DNA of 64,000 bases from Candidula unifasciata (GCA_905116865.2 CAJHNH020002668.1:125001-189000), one strand, 5' to 3'; positions 11,000 to 22,925 are shown, counted from the stretch's first letter. The notes: a model not told the origin generated them from the sequence alone. Program-made: numbers and translations.

Positions 11000-12005
11000 T
11001 ATATACTGTCCACTACAGAAATCAAAACCTAGAACTTCTAAAGTAATTTTTTTTTGTAATTTAAAGGATATTTCTGTGTCGCCAGGTGTATTGGGCATAT
11101 AGGGCTAGACCTATATTTACCGACCAATCTGCACTCGGTGGTTGATGAGGTGAACATCAAACAGGCTTTGTTAACTTCCCAGGACTTAACTTGGTACTTA
11201 TTTAAGGCTGGGTTGACCTTGGAGTCAAGAACTTTTTTGTTGTTGTCCTGAAAGTCAGATTACGACAGGACCTGACTCCACGACCACGGCTACGGAAAAA
11301 AAGACATAGGCTTAATGATCTTCTCTTCTTCTTCTTCTCTTCCACCTTATACCCCAGTGAAGTGTCGGGGGGGGGGGGGATGTAACGTTCGTTGATGTGC
11401 TCTGTCAATAGCACTATTATTATTAAGATTGATGTTTATTATTAATGCTCTTCAAAAGCATTTGAATCAGACGAAGCAAAATAAAATAATTCTTAGCACC
11501 GAAAACATAATCATGATAATCAACGTCAATGCACATTGGGCATTTCCATGCGTGTTTAGTCCTTCGATGCAGCAGCCACCCCGAGGTACTTCCACTACTT
11601 GTTCCCATGAGAGGTTTGTTGTAATGTCTCCTATCTCGGCTTCGAAGGCGGCATACTTTACTATACTCTACTCCTGTGTCACGCAATCGTGTTAGTGACA
11701 GATTTGTCATTATCCACTAGCCCAGTCTGTACAGCGTTGATACTTAAACCCACACTCGCCACATGTAATAACAGTGTTACCAGGAGAAACAAAGTTTTCA
11801 TTTTCATTAATGTTTAGTGTCCTCTTGCTTCATCTGTCATAAATTTTATAATTTGCGGATAGTCACCATCCTCGGTAGTATAGTGGTGAGTATCCCCGCC
11901 TGTCACGCGGGAGACCGGGGTTCGATTCCCCGCCGGGGAGGCAAATAATTTTTAAGCTAATATTAATTACAATTGATAATAATTAATAATAAATACTGAT
12001 CATAG
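11000..12005. repeat. Duplicated ~1-kb block, copy 2 (no LINE-a)
   Basis: Contains a SINE-A (about 11085-11290, -), a short LINE 3' scrap with a TTC tail and a G12 run (11320-11430), a LINE-g 3' end (11440-11720, -) and tRNA-Asp. At the place where copy 1 holds LINE-a, copy 2 reads straight through (around 11435), giving a paralogous empty site. Confidence 0.8.
11869..11940 (+). tRNA. tRNA-Asp (anticodon GTC), copy 2
   Basis: 72 nt, identical to copy 1, with anticodon GTC at 11902-11904, an intact A and B box and a T-run about 8 nt after the 3' end. The flanks (TTTTTAAGCTAATATTAA downstream) are also shared with copy 1, so the gene was duplicated as part of the block. Confidence 0.97.
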
Positions 12006-12474
12006 CAGCTCATCATCACAGATCATAAAAACTTCAATGCAAATGTTCTAGAGATTCCACTTCGCCTTCTTCTTCCTTTAATTTTTTTTTCAAACCAAGT
12101 TGGAAGAGTTGACTTTGTAGTTTTGGAACCGCTTAGAGGGACCGAGACATTTGGAATGCAGCCCCTAAACTGAATTGATTCGCTCTCCTTTAAAAAACTT
12201 GTAGATGGATTAGTTTACTATGTTTTTAACTAAAGCACTCGTCTATCGCTTAAAATTTTGCACTTTCATAATTCTAACAAAACAGAGTTCATAGTGGGTT
12301 TGGGCGGAGAGGGGCGGGGGAAGATGGTGACTACTGTCGCATTTGCATTGATTTCGATAATGTAATGAGTGTTGACTCGTTTAGAAAGCAAAAGCAAACT
12401 TTTGCTTCTTATAGGGTAAAACGGCTGAACACACCCGTAGATTAATCAAACTCCCTGTGCCCTTGGTGAAAAGT

Positions 12475-12830
12475 TCAGGTCTGGCTACTCCAGGCTGCAC
12501 CCACTGGCCGTGATGCTGACGTCCCGGGTCGGGCTAACTATGCATTAACGCAGCGGCTCTCAGACTGGGTGCCGAGGCATCCCGAAATGCCGTGAGTGTA
12601 TGCCAGGGGTACAGCGTAAATAATCAAGAAAAATCGGCTAAAAATTTGAAATTATTAAAGAAGGCATGTAGTTACTTAAAAGTGAAAATTTAAGTTGTCT
12701 CCCCTCGCCACTGTCGAAAATAGTTTATTTCTTGTTTGAGAACCGCTGCGTTAGCGCAACGTTAGCCCGACCCGGTGACGTCAGCAGCATGACCTGTCAG
12801 CTGGAGCCGGTCTTGGTCTACAAGCCAGGA
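12475..12830. mobile_element. Foldback / hAT-like MITE with long inverted arms
   Basis: Outer arms at about 12508-12565 and 12735-12790 are inverted copies (GCTGACGTC, CGGGTCGGGCTAAC, then AACGCAGCGG and TCTCA). The inner ends CAGCGGCTCTCAG and its inverse resemble hAT-type MITE termini. There is no ORF. The core (12570-12730) is unrecognised. Confidence 0.6.
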
Positions 12831-12964
12831 CAATGATATTGAGTGTTGTCGAGGTCTTTTCTGCGATATGCAGCTCGCATGACATTAATAACATCACTAC
12901 TGCAATAGAAAAACGCTCTGTATTCCAAATGAACCTGGATGGATTGAATGAACAGGATATTGTT

Positions 12965-13560
12965 GTAGAGCTGAGTTGAGCTGAATTAAGAATTTAGATC
13001 ACCGCATTAGGGGAATTTCCATACGCGTTTCTGCAGCCAATGCAGGGTTCCACTACCAATGGTCCTACGAACAGGCATACTCTATGCGGGCTGGCAAGCA
13101 TCGTTTCAGGGGTCCCGGGTAGTTGGCGTTCTTTTGGATATTTTCCACAGGTGATACCGGTGCGTTGGGAAACGAGCAGGCTGATAAACTGGCTGGTTCT
13201 GCATCACTTGGCGGTGATTTGATGTATGACAAGCTAGATGTTGTGACAGTCCTTTGAGAGGGGGTAAACAGTGCGGAGGCAAAAATAGATCATTACGTTC
13301 TGAGGAGAATGGCGCACTGGGAGTAACATGGTATCTGGCCGACGTTGAACACTCAAGTGAAAGGCAAGACGGATGCACAACAGACAGCTGTTGGGACCAT
13401 TGAAATTAGAACTCTCCGCTTGCTGCTGAAGATGGGGACGAGGGCTTATGGGAGTGGCCCAAGTGCTCTGATGACAACTCTAAATTCAACATTCAAAAAC
13501 TGTGCCATTAACAGTCTGATTATAGATCCGTCCTGCCTTTCCTCAAAGTGTGGAGTATAG
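12965..13560 (+). pseudogene. LINE-g RNase H and C-terminal domain remnant
   Basis: The + strand reads FWIFSTGDTGALGNEQADKL, matching the last catalytic block of LINE RNase H (G-x-GNExAD), then a SASLGGDLMYDKLDVV tail. Frameshifts and stops follow. The C-terminal LRLLLKMGT and GLWEWPKC pieces match other LINE-g ends. The copy is non-functional. Similar remnants lie at 23155-23767. Confidence 0.65.
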
Positions 13561-13658
13561 AACATTGTTCTTCAACTAATTGCTGCTAGTTATAACACTT
13601 GTTGTATTGAGCCTTTGTATGAGTTATTAAACTAAATGTTATCTCATAGCGTCTCTGT

Positions 13659-14018
13659 TTGGCCCTGATCCTAATGATAGCATTAACCATCTAACAAGAA
13701 GGGACCAGGCCACCATCTTCAGACTTAGAACGCAACATACTCCACTCAATGGACACCTAAACAGAATACAGCCACAACACTCCCCAGAGTGCCAGCTATG
13801 TAACTACCCCTACGAAACTGTTGAACACCATCTCTTTGAGTGCCCAAAACTCAGTGAGACAAGAAGAACGCTACTCCCTGCGAGACCAGACAAGTGGAAC
13901 ACCTTGTACGGAGGGAAAAAAAACAGCTTGTGAAAACATGCAAATTCCACTACATGGCATTGGGCCAAAGGGCGAAAGCTCATGCGCCGCTGGATCGATA
14001 ACAACAACAACAACACAA
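13659..14018 (+). mobile_element. LINE-d: 360-bp LINE 3' end, (AAC)n tail, 14-bp TSD
   Basis: The + strand encodes the C-terminus of a LINE polyprotein: RRDQATIFRLRTQHTPLNGH, then a zinc-binding-like CQLCNYPYETVEHHLFEC. It ends in (AAC)n at about 14000-14018. CATAGCGTCTCTGT is present at 13645-13658 and 14019-14032, an exact 14-bp TSD. The element is strongly 5'-truncated. Confidence 0.93.
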
Positions 14019-14803
14019 CATAGCGTCTCTGTAGATCCGAACAGTAAAGAAGACTGGCTTATAAACAGCAGCTTTTTAAATCAGCTTTTTTTTTTTTTCG
14101 TCATATCACACGCAATGGCGGATTGGAAAAAAAAAAAAATAGCAGAAAGCATGGTGCAAGGAAGAAAGGGCAGGAGCCGACCAGCACGAAGATCGGCACA
14201 CAATATAAGTGAATCTTTGAATATGAAAGTACACGAGGCGGGAAAGCTGGCTGTTTCTTTCAAGCAGACCGTAATGAGAGCAAAGGACCTTGCTGTGTGG
14301 CGATGAGCGTCTCTGTTCAATACCTAAAGATCAGGTTATTTATTCCTTTAAAGTTCAACGCCTTGAGATAGGCAGAACTGAAAAAAATTAAGTTTTATGA
14401 GTGGAGGAATTAAGTGGAGACATTCATGAGATCACAGATCACATTATGCAATAGTCACGGCTGCACAGAGAAGGCACTGAAGTGGGAAGGAGTGCTCAAC
14501 TCACTTGCAGTTTGTTTCTGCAGCTGGGACTTTAAGGGGTCAAAGCTTTGTTTAAGTGCCCAATAATAATAATAGATAATAATAATAATGTGCTGAATAG
14601 CAATCAAATATAATAATATATTTAAAAAAAAATTAAATGTCTAAATAAATATTTAAAATCAGAACTTCTCCCGTGGTTGGGGAAAGAACGTTAAGCCACC
14701 AGTACAAATAATCGGATAGCTCAAGCCGCTAAAGAACGTGAGTTTCTTTGAACTTAACATTGTGACATTACGAGATGAGGACAGCAAAAACATGAAGTCT
14801 TAC

Positions 14804-15079
14804 CTGCTTGCCTCCGAGTCTGGTCAAACCACACAGCACTCTAAAGGCTGGATAGTACACAAAGGGCAGAACAAGCATCACCACAACCAAAGCTGCAGCA
14901 GTTTTCTTCCATGCTTTCCAACTCGTCCAGCCGGCAGATCCCAGATGATTGACGTCCTTTTTAAAAAACGGCTGAGCAAAACTTTCTATTTCGGATTCAG
15001 TATATCCAGCTAAAGAACAACATAAGTGTAATTTTCTTATTTCTTCGTCTATGAAATCTAATTTCTCCTTCAGGGTCAT
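14804..15079 (-). CDS. Coding exon of a single-pass membrane protein, function unknown
   Basis: 92 codons on the - strand, from an ATG with A at -3 (15079) to CAG followed by the splice donor GTAAGA (14803-14798). An alternative in-frame ATG lies at 15100. Residues 1-58 are charged and begin MTLKEKLDFIDEEIRKL, with two Cys at 20-21; WTSWKAWKK precedes a hydrophobic segment at about 60-79 (AALVVVMLVLPFVYY). No signal peptide is seen, so the layout fits a type II membrane protein such as a Golgi enzyme; that is inference. I do not recognise the family. Later exons should lie at lower coordinates on this strand, but I could not identify them. Confidence 0.6.
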
Positions 15080-15244
15080 CTTCGAGTGAGGCGACTGCAT
15101 AGCTCGGGATCTCGTTTCTGTCTGAACTGGTGAGATCAGTTGTGAATTCCAAGCTTCGCCGTTCGCAGTCGTCTGCCCACTTCACGGAAAAGCCGGTATC
15201 GATTCTTGAATATAGAGCCGCAGTGAACGTTTCTTTCTGCAATT

Positions 15245-15980
15245 AGGTGGTTGGTCTTCCTAAATGAGTTGGTTTACTGCTTCAAATCAATCAATCACGT
15301 GTCATCTCCATAATGAAAGTTAGCTGAAATGGATCACTGACTCCCAAACTCTAAAGGTCTATTAGATAGCTAGTGCTATCCACCCTCTTATATCGCTGCT
15401 TACCTTTTATTCGCCTACTTTCAAAGTTACCCCTTAGTTTGACTTTTTAAAGATATATATTAATTTTGTCTTAATATTTCATTAGTCATTTTTTTTTTTA
15501 AATAAAAAAAATGTATTTTCATGTTTAGAATCAGCAAAGGCTTATTATCTAACTTGTTGTGTCAATGAAATACAACCTTATCTTCTATCTGTATATCCAC
15601 ACCACAAGAGACCCAGTTCGATTGCTTAATTGCTTATTTATTGCTGAGGTTTTTAAGAAGTATTTATAATGTCGTAAATTACAGAAAATGAACCAGATGT
15701 TTGGAATCATTGGCTAAGAAATTAAATTGTTAGGAAGTTAGGACTGCTTCCTACATTTTTGAGCCCGAATATTTCTCATACGCCAGGGACAAAGTTTCAG
15801 GACTCAGTATTTCAGCTGGGGCACCTATGAAAATTGCCTCTTGGTATCAGCCTGATGAGACCACACCAGATTTACATGAGAACTGTGTTGTGACACGAGT
15901 CCAATGCGGTAGGTGAGAGCTGATTTCTACATTAAAAACATACTTTTTATTCATATTTTCTGACCTCTTAGTTTATGTTT
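15245..15980. other. Intergenic, nothing recognised
   Basis: AT-rich sequence without a repeat match elsewhere in the window and without a convincing ORF. It could hold the promoter and 5' UTR of the - strand exon at 14804-15079. Confidence 0.5.
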
Positions 15981-15981
15981 T

Positions 15982-16358
15982 AGGTTTAGACGATGGATCA
16001 ACATCATGATATCAGGATAGTAAACCATAAGTGCTCTATTCTACTTCTGACCCAAGCCATAGTCCGAAGAATCTCAGCGAAGTGCACGAACTCCGTCACA
16101 CCGGCGAGGATCCTGAAATACTTTAGGTAGATTTTCAACTCCAAATTTTGCCCGGGCAGCGCCATTAGGCTACTTTTTTTTTTTTTTTTTTTTTCGATTT
16201 CTAACTGCCAATGGATTTATTACGTGCGAAACAATATATACGGGCGTCCGATCTGACTACACAGAGACCAGAGGAAATTACTAGAAGTCCACGTTAAAAA
16301 AAATCCCAGCCTTCATCAGGGCTTGAACCCGGGACCTCCAGCACTCAAGGTAGACGCC
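15982..16358 (-). mobile_element. SINE-D copy
   Basis: Near full-length. The + strand starts GGTTTAGACGATGG and ends with the tRNA-like head region GGACCTCCAGCACTCAAGG. A T-run of about 22 (16175-16194) sits inside it. Confidence 0.8.
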
Positions 16359-16615
16359 TTTATTGCCATTCTTACTTCCTCTAATATAGGTTTCGGCTCA
16401 GTCACTTCAAATTCATCGGCTCTATCTGGCATGTTTTTTTTTAGTTTTTGTACATTTCTCATAAATACTCCTTCCATCTTTCTATTATTTCTTTGCTCAC
16501 TGTCAATGCGTTACCATTTTTTATCGTTTATTACATTAAATAAAAGAGATTTAAAATGCTGCTAGCAAGAAATGGGAGAAAAACAACAAAGAAAAAAAAC
16601 CATAAAAAGTACAGC

Positions 16616-16687
16616 TGACCCCGACGTGATTTGAACACGCAACCTTCTGATCTGGAGTCAGACGCGCTACCGTTGCGCCACAGGGCC
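16616..16687 (-). tRNA. tRNA-Trp (anticodon CCA)
   Basis: 72 nt on the - strand with anticodon CCA (complement of 16653-16655), D-arm TGGCGCAACGGTAGCGCG and B-box GGTTCAAATC-type TGTTCAAATCAC. The acceptor stem GGCCCTG pairs with CGGGGTC using two G-U pairs, so it is slightly degraded compared with a perfect stem. A T5 terminator follows on the - strand (complement of 16605-16609). It is probably functional. Confidence 0.93.
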
Positions 16688-16689
16688 CT

Positions 16690-18068
16690 CTAGCAAAACT
16701 ACTAATAATAATGATCAAAACAGCAAGTTAATAATAACAACAAAGGTGTTAGCTTTTTTCTTTTAAATTTCCCAATATAAATGTAGACTTTATGCTACAC
16801 ATTCACTATGTGGGAGTTTTACTGCGATTTCCTCCGTGTATTTTAAACTAACAGTTGAATAATAGTGATCTTCTGTCAGTAAGTAAGGATTTTAACATAA
16901 TGAGGGCACTATTTCTTTATTGACCTTTATCAAGGTAATTAAAATATCAAGAGAAACACCTTCACATATTTTTTGCGATGTACATCTAAAAGAAAAAAAA
17001 CACAGACAAGAAGATATAGAAATCCCACCCCAAAAAAGATTTACAAATAAAAACGTGCTGTCACACTGGATTCGAAACTTGTCACTTTTAAATGGCGACA
17101 GCTCGGTTAACAAATTAATATAGAACTAAAGGAGACAAGAGCTACTCGACAAAAATGTTAAATTAAAATAAAAAGAGAAATTCAAGTAAAAATAAAGCCA
17201 GAGCGCCGTGCAAACAACCGTTACATAAATAATTAAATGTGTCAATTTAGTCTTTTCCTTTTCATCAACGTTCCGTCCGAGCATAAGGTGTTTAATCAAT
17301 TGAATTATGACTCGCCACAGGCAGACAGGGCTGCCAAGATGACTTTTTTTTAAAAAAACACAGCTAAAATAACCAAAAAACCCAAGCAACACATAAGCAA
17401 ACAACAAAAAACAAAATAAAAACCCAGATTGTTGAAAACTACAAATTGTATAGTTACGAAACGAAACCTCTACATACTTTTATATAAGGATATGTAAAAA
17501 AAAAAAAAAACAGTAATCAAAATTTGAACCCAAGACGTCAAATAAAATCCCAGATCTGGGGGTAAAAACCCATCATTGGTAGCCTGAGCCAGGGTCGTCA
17601 ACTCACAATTTACAAAATCTGCCAAACAAACTGCTAGATTGACTAGACAAGAGCCGTCTCTACTAAAGCCAGCACCATTTACTTTGTCAAATGCTTTAAA
17701 GTATGTTACTGTGTTCTTTTTCTTTTCACATTCTGCCCCTTTCTGAGCAAATTTGTATGCGGTTTAGTTTTTTGTTATACCATACTGGGGAGGCACCCAA
17801 TGGAGTTTAGTACACTTTTGGACAGCCACTTGCCAGGTTCAGATCTCAAGTGAGGGAGTTTGCTACTTTTGAGGGCTTGGATAACCGATAGCGCATCTGT
17901 AATGATGACCCCTTGGTATCAGTCAGAAACTGGTGCTGTGTAATATTTCTCATTGTTAAGGTGTTAATCATACAGACTGTAGTCCTGGAAGATAAAAATT
18001 ACTTACTTTATCCAGTTAAATAAGTAGGCAGAACAGTTTGATGGCCCACCAGACATTTTCACGGCCCC
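16690..18068. other. Intergenic, nothing recognised
   Basis: AT-rich DNA with short A and T runs. The short ORFs here have no recognisable family features. Confidence 0.5.
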
Positions 18069-18069
18069 T

Positions 18070-18452
18070 TTAGGTTTAGGTTTAGACGACGGATAAACAT
18101 CACAGCAAAAGACAGTAACCCATAAGTGCTCCGTTCTACTTCTGACTCAAGAATCTCGGCGCATTGCACGAGCTTCGTAGCACCGACGAGAATCATGAAA
18201 AACTAGGTAGATTTTTACATTTTTTTTAAATATAATTTTGCCCAGGCATCGCTGTTATGCTACTCTATTTCGATCTCCAACTGCCAAAGATTTTTACTGC
18301 GCAACAATACACACGGGCGTCAAATCATACTACCCAGTGACCAGGGAAAATTACTAGGTCCACGTGAAAAAAATCGCAGTCTTCACTGGGACTTGAACCT
18401 GGGACCTCCAGCACTCAAGGCGAACACCATGACATGAGGAGACGCATCCCCC
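18070..18452 (-). mobile_element. SINE-D copy
   Basis: Matches the copy at 15982-16358 along its length, including AACTGCCAAAGATTTTTAC and the head-side GGGACCTCCAGCACTCAAGG. A second short SINE-A head scrap lies at 18815-18890. Confidence 0.8.
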
Positions 18453-18899
18453 TACACGGCCCCTGACTGAAGAATACAACTGTGAACGATGTTCAACCGA
18501 CTTGTTAATACAACTAATAATCTCAGCTTCTTAAAAAAAAAAAAATTAGTTGTCAGCCTTGTTTACATTTGAGTTAAACTTCCCGCCTTGTTCTTGCCAT
18601 CCTCTTGAGTGCAAGATCTCCTATATAATCTTTGTAAACAACATGGCAGTTTAAGTCCACTTAGTCACTGGTGAGCATGAGGGGGTTGTAGTTGTTAGCA
18701 TTAACACATGACTTGACCAAGAACCACTGTTTCAGTTTTTTCTTGCCCATTTTTCATGTCCTTGTTCTTAATTACCTATTATTGCATACAACCAGAGCAT
18801 GACTGTAATGCGGTCTGTTTCCAAATCGCCCACAGCTGGGATTACGAAGCGCGTTCGCAACGCTAAGCCACAGACGTTAGTCAGGGGAATTAACAGATA

Positions 18900-19660
18900 A
18901 TGCAAAGATTTTAAGCGGTTATTGCCCTGCATTACTTTTGCCTGTTAAAATTGCAAGCGTTAAGACTTCATATATTTTCAGAAAAACACGGTGATACCTG
19001 AAAGTACAACGTTCGCCTACGAGCTTAGACAATGGGGAAGCTGTCGTATACACTTATGAGCTTCCTTGCATGTGCTACAGATTTTGTCGTGCCTGATTTA
19101 TGAGAGGAGACGCAGTTTTAGAAATATCGTTGTGGCACAGAATGTAATCCTTTATAAAATCAGTCCATTTGTTTTGTGATTTCTTCCGAATTTTCTAAAG
19201 CCTGTAACTTAAAACTAAACAATAACAAAAATATATAATTCCTGTACTGTGTCATCATCATCATCAGGTGTGGTGGTTTCCTCTTGCCTTCAGCCAGTTT
19301 GTATATGGTTTGACTTCAACAGACTATTTCTAAAGAGACTTACCCTGAAAGGTAACAGGAGGGGGAGGTTATGGCGCCTCTCACTCACCGATGGCCATAT
19401 CGTAGAGATTATAGAGTTAGCTGTCCCACCAACTAACTCGCCTCCTCTCAATGACCATCACCTGTTTTGGTCCACGGCCACTTATTCAATATTTTTGTGG
19501 CTAACAAATATATCTAGAGGCCTTTCTACTTTCCGCCACCTGGGGGACGCGCCTAGTAGTAGGACAGGCTCCTCTTACCCCAGTTACTGTGTCGTATATT
19601 GGTTAAATGAATAGAATTTCACGACCGATATTGCATCATTGCATTTATTGCATTATTTGA
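18900..19660. other. Intergenic with an unexplained 121-codon frame
   Basis: Mostly unrecognised sequence. A + strand frame at 19249-19614 has no family features and starts inside a TCATCATCATCA run. I do not call it a gene. Confidence 0.4.
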
Positions 19661-19662
19661 TT

Positions 19663-20040
19663 TATATTGGGGGGGGGGGGGGGCTGCGTGGTCTTAAGAC
19701 ATGGGTGAGATCTAAGATTCTGTTTCTTGCCGCCTTAACAATGGATACATTGTACTGCTTGTAAATTTTCTATGATATTGTCTATCCATATGGATCTCGG
19801 ACTACCTCGTGCTTCACATCCTTCTCCTCTCTGGTGAATGGTTTGTATAGCATCGTGTCGAAAGCTTAAACAAAAAAAGGTAAAGGACCCTTTTCCTTGC
19901 AAGGCCTATATTTTATAGACCAATCGTCACTTGGTGGGTGATGTGGTCAACATCACACCGGCCACCTTTACCTCCTAAGACTTCACCCAGGGTTCAAGCC
20001 CTGATGAAGGCTGGGAGCAAAAGTCATTTTTTGAAGAAAG
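19663..20040 (-). mobile_element. Composite: SINE-D head scrap, LINE-a scrap, SINE-A
   Basis: 19663-19700 starts with a G14 tract fused to GCTGCGTGGTCTT, the SINE-D head. 19700-19868 matches the LINE-a 3' coding end (compare 8636-8805). 19880-20040 is a SINE-A on the - strand. Each part is truncated. Confidence 0.65.
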
Positions 20041-20354
20041 CCCGTTTCCGCATGGACCCGAAGCGTCGAAAGATATTCTCTCTTAAATGGTAAACTATTA
20101 TATTTGGTTATCTTCGTAGTTAATTTAGTTTTAGTTTTGACGGTATTGCTGAGTCAATGTCAGAACTAATGAAGAAATTACTGTTGAGGGAACACATTTG
20201 AACGAATAGGTCACCGTTAGGGACATGACAATTGTGATCGGTGGATTACGAGTTTACAGTGAGAATGAATATGTAGATTACTGGTCAGCATAAGCAATGG
20301 CGTCATCACCCTATTTCTTAAACACCGACTGTTTCACTGGAAGTTGTTTATTTT

Positions 20355-20712
20355 CGTGAACAAGTTCACGTATACCGGCCCATCTACATACTTTCTCAGT
20401 CTGATCTAGGTCAGAGGGGTGTCACGTTGTACTGCTTTCTTCAGTAAAAGTCTCTTGCGTGACCTAGGTTAAGGAACGCCCTTCTGTAGCTATAAATTTA
20501 TAGTCTAAAGATGGATGGGGGTGAGGCTGTGGGTAGGAGGGTTTTGGTTAGGGCCGTTCTAGATGTTTTGGGTTTGTTGAATGCTGTTTCGTCGTGTAAT
20601 ATAAAGCACGCTACAAGACAACGTGACACCCCTCTGACGTAGAACAGTCTGAGAAAGTATGAATGAAAAGTCAGGAAGTGTGTAAATGGGCTGGGAAACG
20701 TGAACTAGTCCA
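20355..20712. mobile_element. Foldback element with ~80-bp inverted arms
   Basis: TACTTTCTCAGTCTGA ... GTCAGAGGGGTGTCACGTTG (20391-20437) returns inverted at 20617-20660 (CAACGTGACACCCCTCTGAC ... CAGACTGTTCTA in inverse sense). The match continues outward through CGGCCCATCTACAT and TTCACGT. The loop of about 180 bp is unrecognised and there is no ORF. It is probably a MITE. Confidence 0.6.
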
Positions 20713-21127
20713 TTTTGGTATTGTTAGTCTGGATGGTGACGTCACTTAGCCCTAACGTCATCAGCCCCAAGCCCTATATTGAAGACGGCCTTAACCTAGG
20801 TGAGGCAGGTTAAGATTTGATAACCGATGGTGCGATAAGCTCAGATGTATGAACTGTTTATGTGTATTTGGTGAACACCTGTTAGTCGAAGGTGAACAAT
20901 AAGCTAGTAAAAATACTTTAGTGGTATCTCAAAACACAGTGAGTAGTTTTATTCGGTAACGAGGACTAGTGAGCTGCCTTCACAAATCGTTGTTGTGAGG
21001 GAAAAAATTGTGTGAGTCATCACCGTTAAGGACACCAGGAGCTTTTAAGAACTAACCATGAGTTTACCGTGATAACAAAACTTAGTAGACTGTTGACTAG
21101 GCGAAAGTTAGAGCCGGTAAAATCAAT

Positions 21128-21450
21128 TCACTGATCACTCGATGAGACGAGACAGGGTTACCAGTACCAGTATTAGAGAGAACGTGGTGAAAAGACCATG
21201 TTTGGATTACAGTGAGAGACAAAGAATGAAATGGTTCAGCCATCTAGTGAGAATCAAGCCAGACCAGACTACATTTGAGACTTTTTACAGTAGAACATCT
21301 GGGAGGAAGGCGAGAGGAAGACTAAGAAAGAGATGGATAAATGATGTAGCTGAAACCTGCAAAAAGATGAACAAATCCACCACTCAAACACCCAAGAAGC
21401 TCCAGACAAATACAGAAAAACACGATACTGGGTTACAACCTGGTCTCAGT
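21128..21450 (+). pseudogene. LINE C-terminal coding fragment
   Basis: The + strand reads MRRDRVTSTSIRENV, then RQRMKWFSHLVRIKPDQT and GRKARGRLRKRW: the C-terminal end of a LINE RT ORF of the type ending WFGHLVRM. It is 5'-truncated. No clear tail or TSD was found. Confidence 0.7.
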
Positions 21451-21601
21451 AAAACGACAAAAAAAAAGGCAAATCACTTGCTATCCAGCTCGGGAGACAA
21501 GGTGTGCGTGTATGAGTGGTGGGGTGTATAGTAGGCCTAGTTAGCGTCAGATGCAGGGCTGACGTAATAAGAATTTAACTCTCCAGTGTTAGTGTGGGCA
21601 C

Positions 21602-21975
21602 GGGAAATATTTTCGCTATCTTCTGAATAACGGTCCCAAATTATCGAGGCAAAAAATATACCCTAACAGTGCCTCAGTCACGTGTCAATTGCGCACTTCC
21701 GGCGACTTGAATTGCGCACTTTCGCCACCGCCAAGAGTATCCCCCTAAACTAGATGGCTGGGACTCACGAGCAGCAGTTACCGCATTTCCTGCAGCTGCC
21801 TTGATTTTATTTGCTCGTGAATCCCAGCCATCTAGTTTAGCCCCAATACTCTCGGCGGCGGTGGCGGTATAGTCTCCGGAAGTGCGCAATTGGCACGTGA
21901 CTGAGGCTCTGTTAGGGTATATTTTCTGCCTCGATAATTTGGGACCGTTATTCGGAAGATAGCGAATATTTTTAA
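21602..21975. mobile_element. Palindromic MITE, copy 1
   Basis: Almost the whole element is two inverted arms: 21605-21785 returns inverted at 21795-21973. Arm landmarks are CGCTATCTTC, GGTCCCAAATTATCGAGGC, ACCCTAACAG, CAATTGCGCACTTCC and AAACTAGATGGCTGGGA. The centre is CCTGCAGCTGCC. A second diverged copy lies at 31745-32050. There is no ORF, so it is non-autonomous. Confidence 0.85.
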
Positions 21976-22504
21976 GCTCCTACAAAAAAAAGTTGCCCAC
22001 CCTTTGCAAAACCAACCCCAGCATTTTGTTTTTAGGGAGATTGGGAATGTTGTACTTTTTCTAGGCAAATGTTAGTTCGGTAGTTTGCCATTGCTTAGTG
22101 AACGGTCAGCTCTCGGTACCTTTGTTGAAACAGAAGCTGGAAACGACCCCCCCCACCCTCCTCTTTTTTTTTTTCAACGGCATTACGAAACGTGTTGTGT
22201 TGGGACATTGACAAGTAAACTATCTTTCCATATCATTTTTATGAATGAGGCGAATACATTATTAGATCTTCCTTGCATTAAAATAATAAATGCATTGACA
22301 TGTATTGATTGGCACCAATGGAAATAGGTAGACAATAATAGGATACAAATTAGAGATTGAGTTGCTCATGCACTGAAGTACCTTTGTTCCTGAAGCAAGG
22401 CGTTGCCGGCGCTTGGGGGTGAAAGGTTCTGTTCCTTGTAACTAAAGCTTAGGATTTTTATGTTGTCTAGCATGTCTTCCTATCACTCTACTTCTTTCTT
22501 CTTC

Positions 22505-22925
22505 TTCTTTGGGTTCGCCAGCTGTAAATTCCGGTTGAGCGTTCTGGTTGTTCGTCCACTTCTGGACATAATTCTTGTTTCAGAACATGAGTTTTGCGTG
22601 TACTAAACGTTTCACGACGGCCGGCGTAATACCGACCACATTACCCACCTAGTGCCTATTGGTCTGTAAAAATTTGGGTGTTCTTCCCATATGCCCGATG
22701 CGCCTAAAGGCATGAAAGGGGATCTTTACTTTTCTTTGCTATACGTTTCAAAGATGTGGCTTATTTATAAGCAGACTGCTAGTTTCTCGAATCTCAGACG
22801 TGCTCTCCGACTTCAAAGGAAACACTCAATTAGTTGACTATTACGACATGCTTGTTAAGGAAAAATGTGTATTTTCTACCCCCCCCCCCCCCCCCCTCTC
22901 GACCATCATGGGCCCCCGGAATCCA
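22505..22925 (-). mobile_element. SINE-C split by SINE-A
   Basis: SINE-C on the - strand (GGGTTCGCCAGCTGTAAATT at its tail side, CGGAATCCACACG at its head side). Its head-side CCCC has become a C19 tract (22879-22897). It is interrupted at 22615-22742 by a SINE-A. Confidence 0.8.
22615..22742 (+). mobile_element. SINE-A 3' part inserted in SINE-C, 8-bp TSD
   Basis: Body with GACGGCCGGCGTAATACC through AAGGCATGAAAGGGGATC. ACGTTTCA flanks it at 22607-22614 and 22743-22750. It is 5'-truncated: both tRNA heads are missing. Confidence 0.8.
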
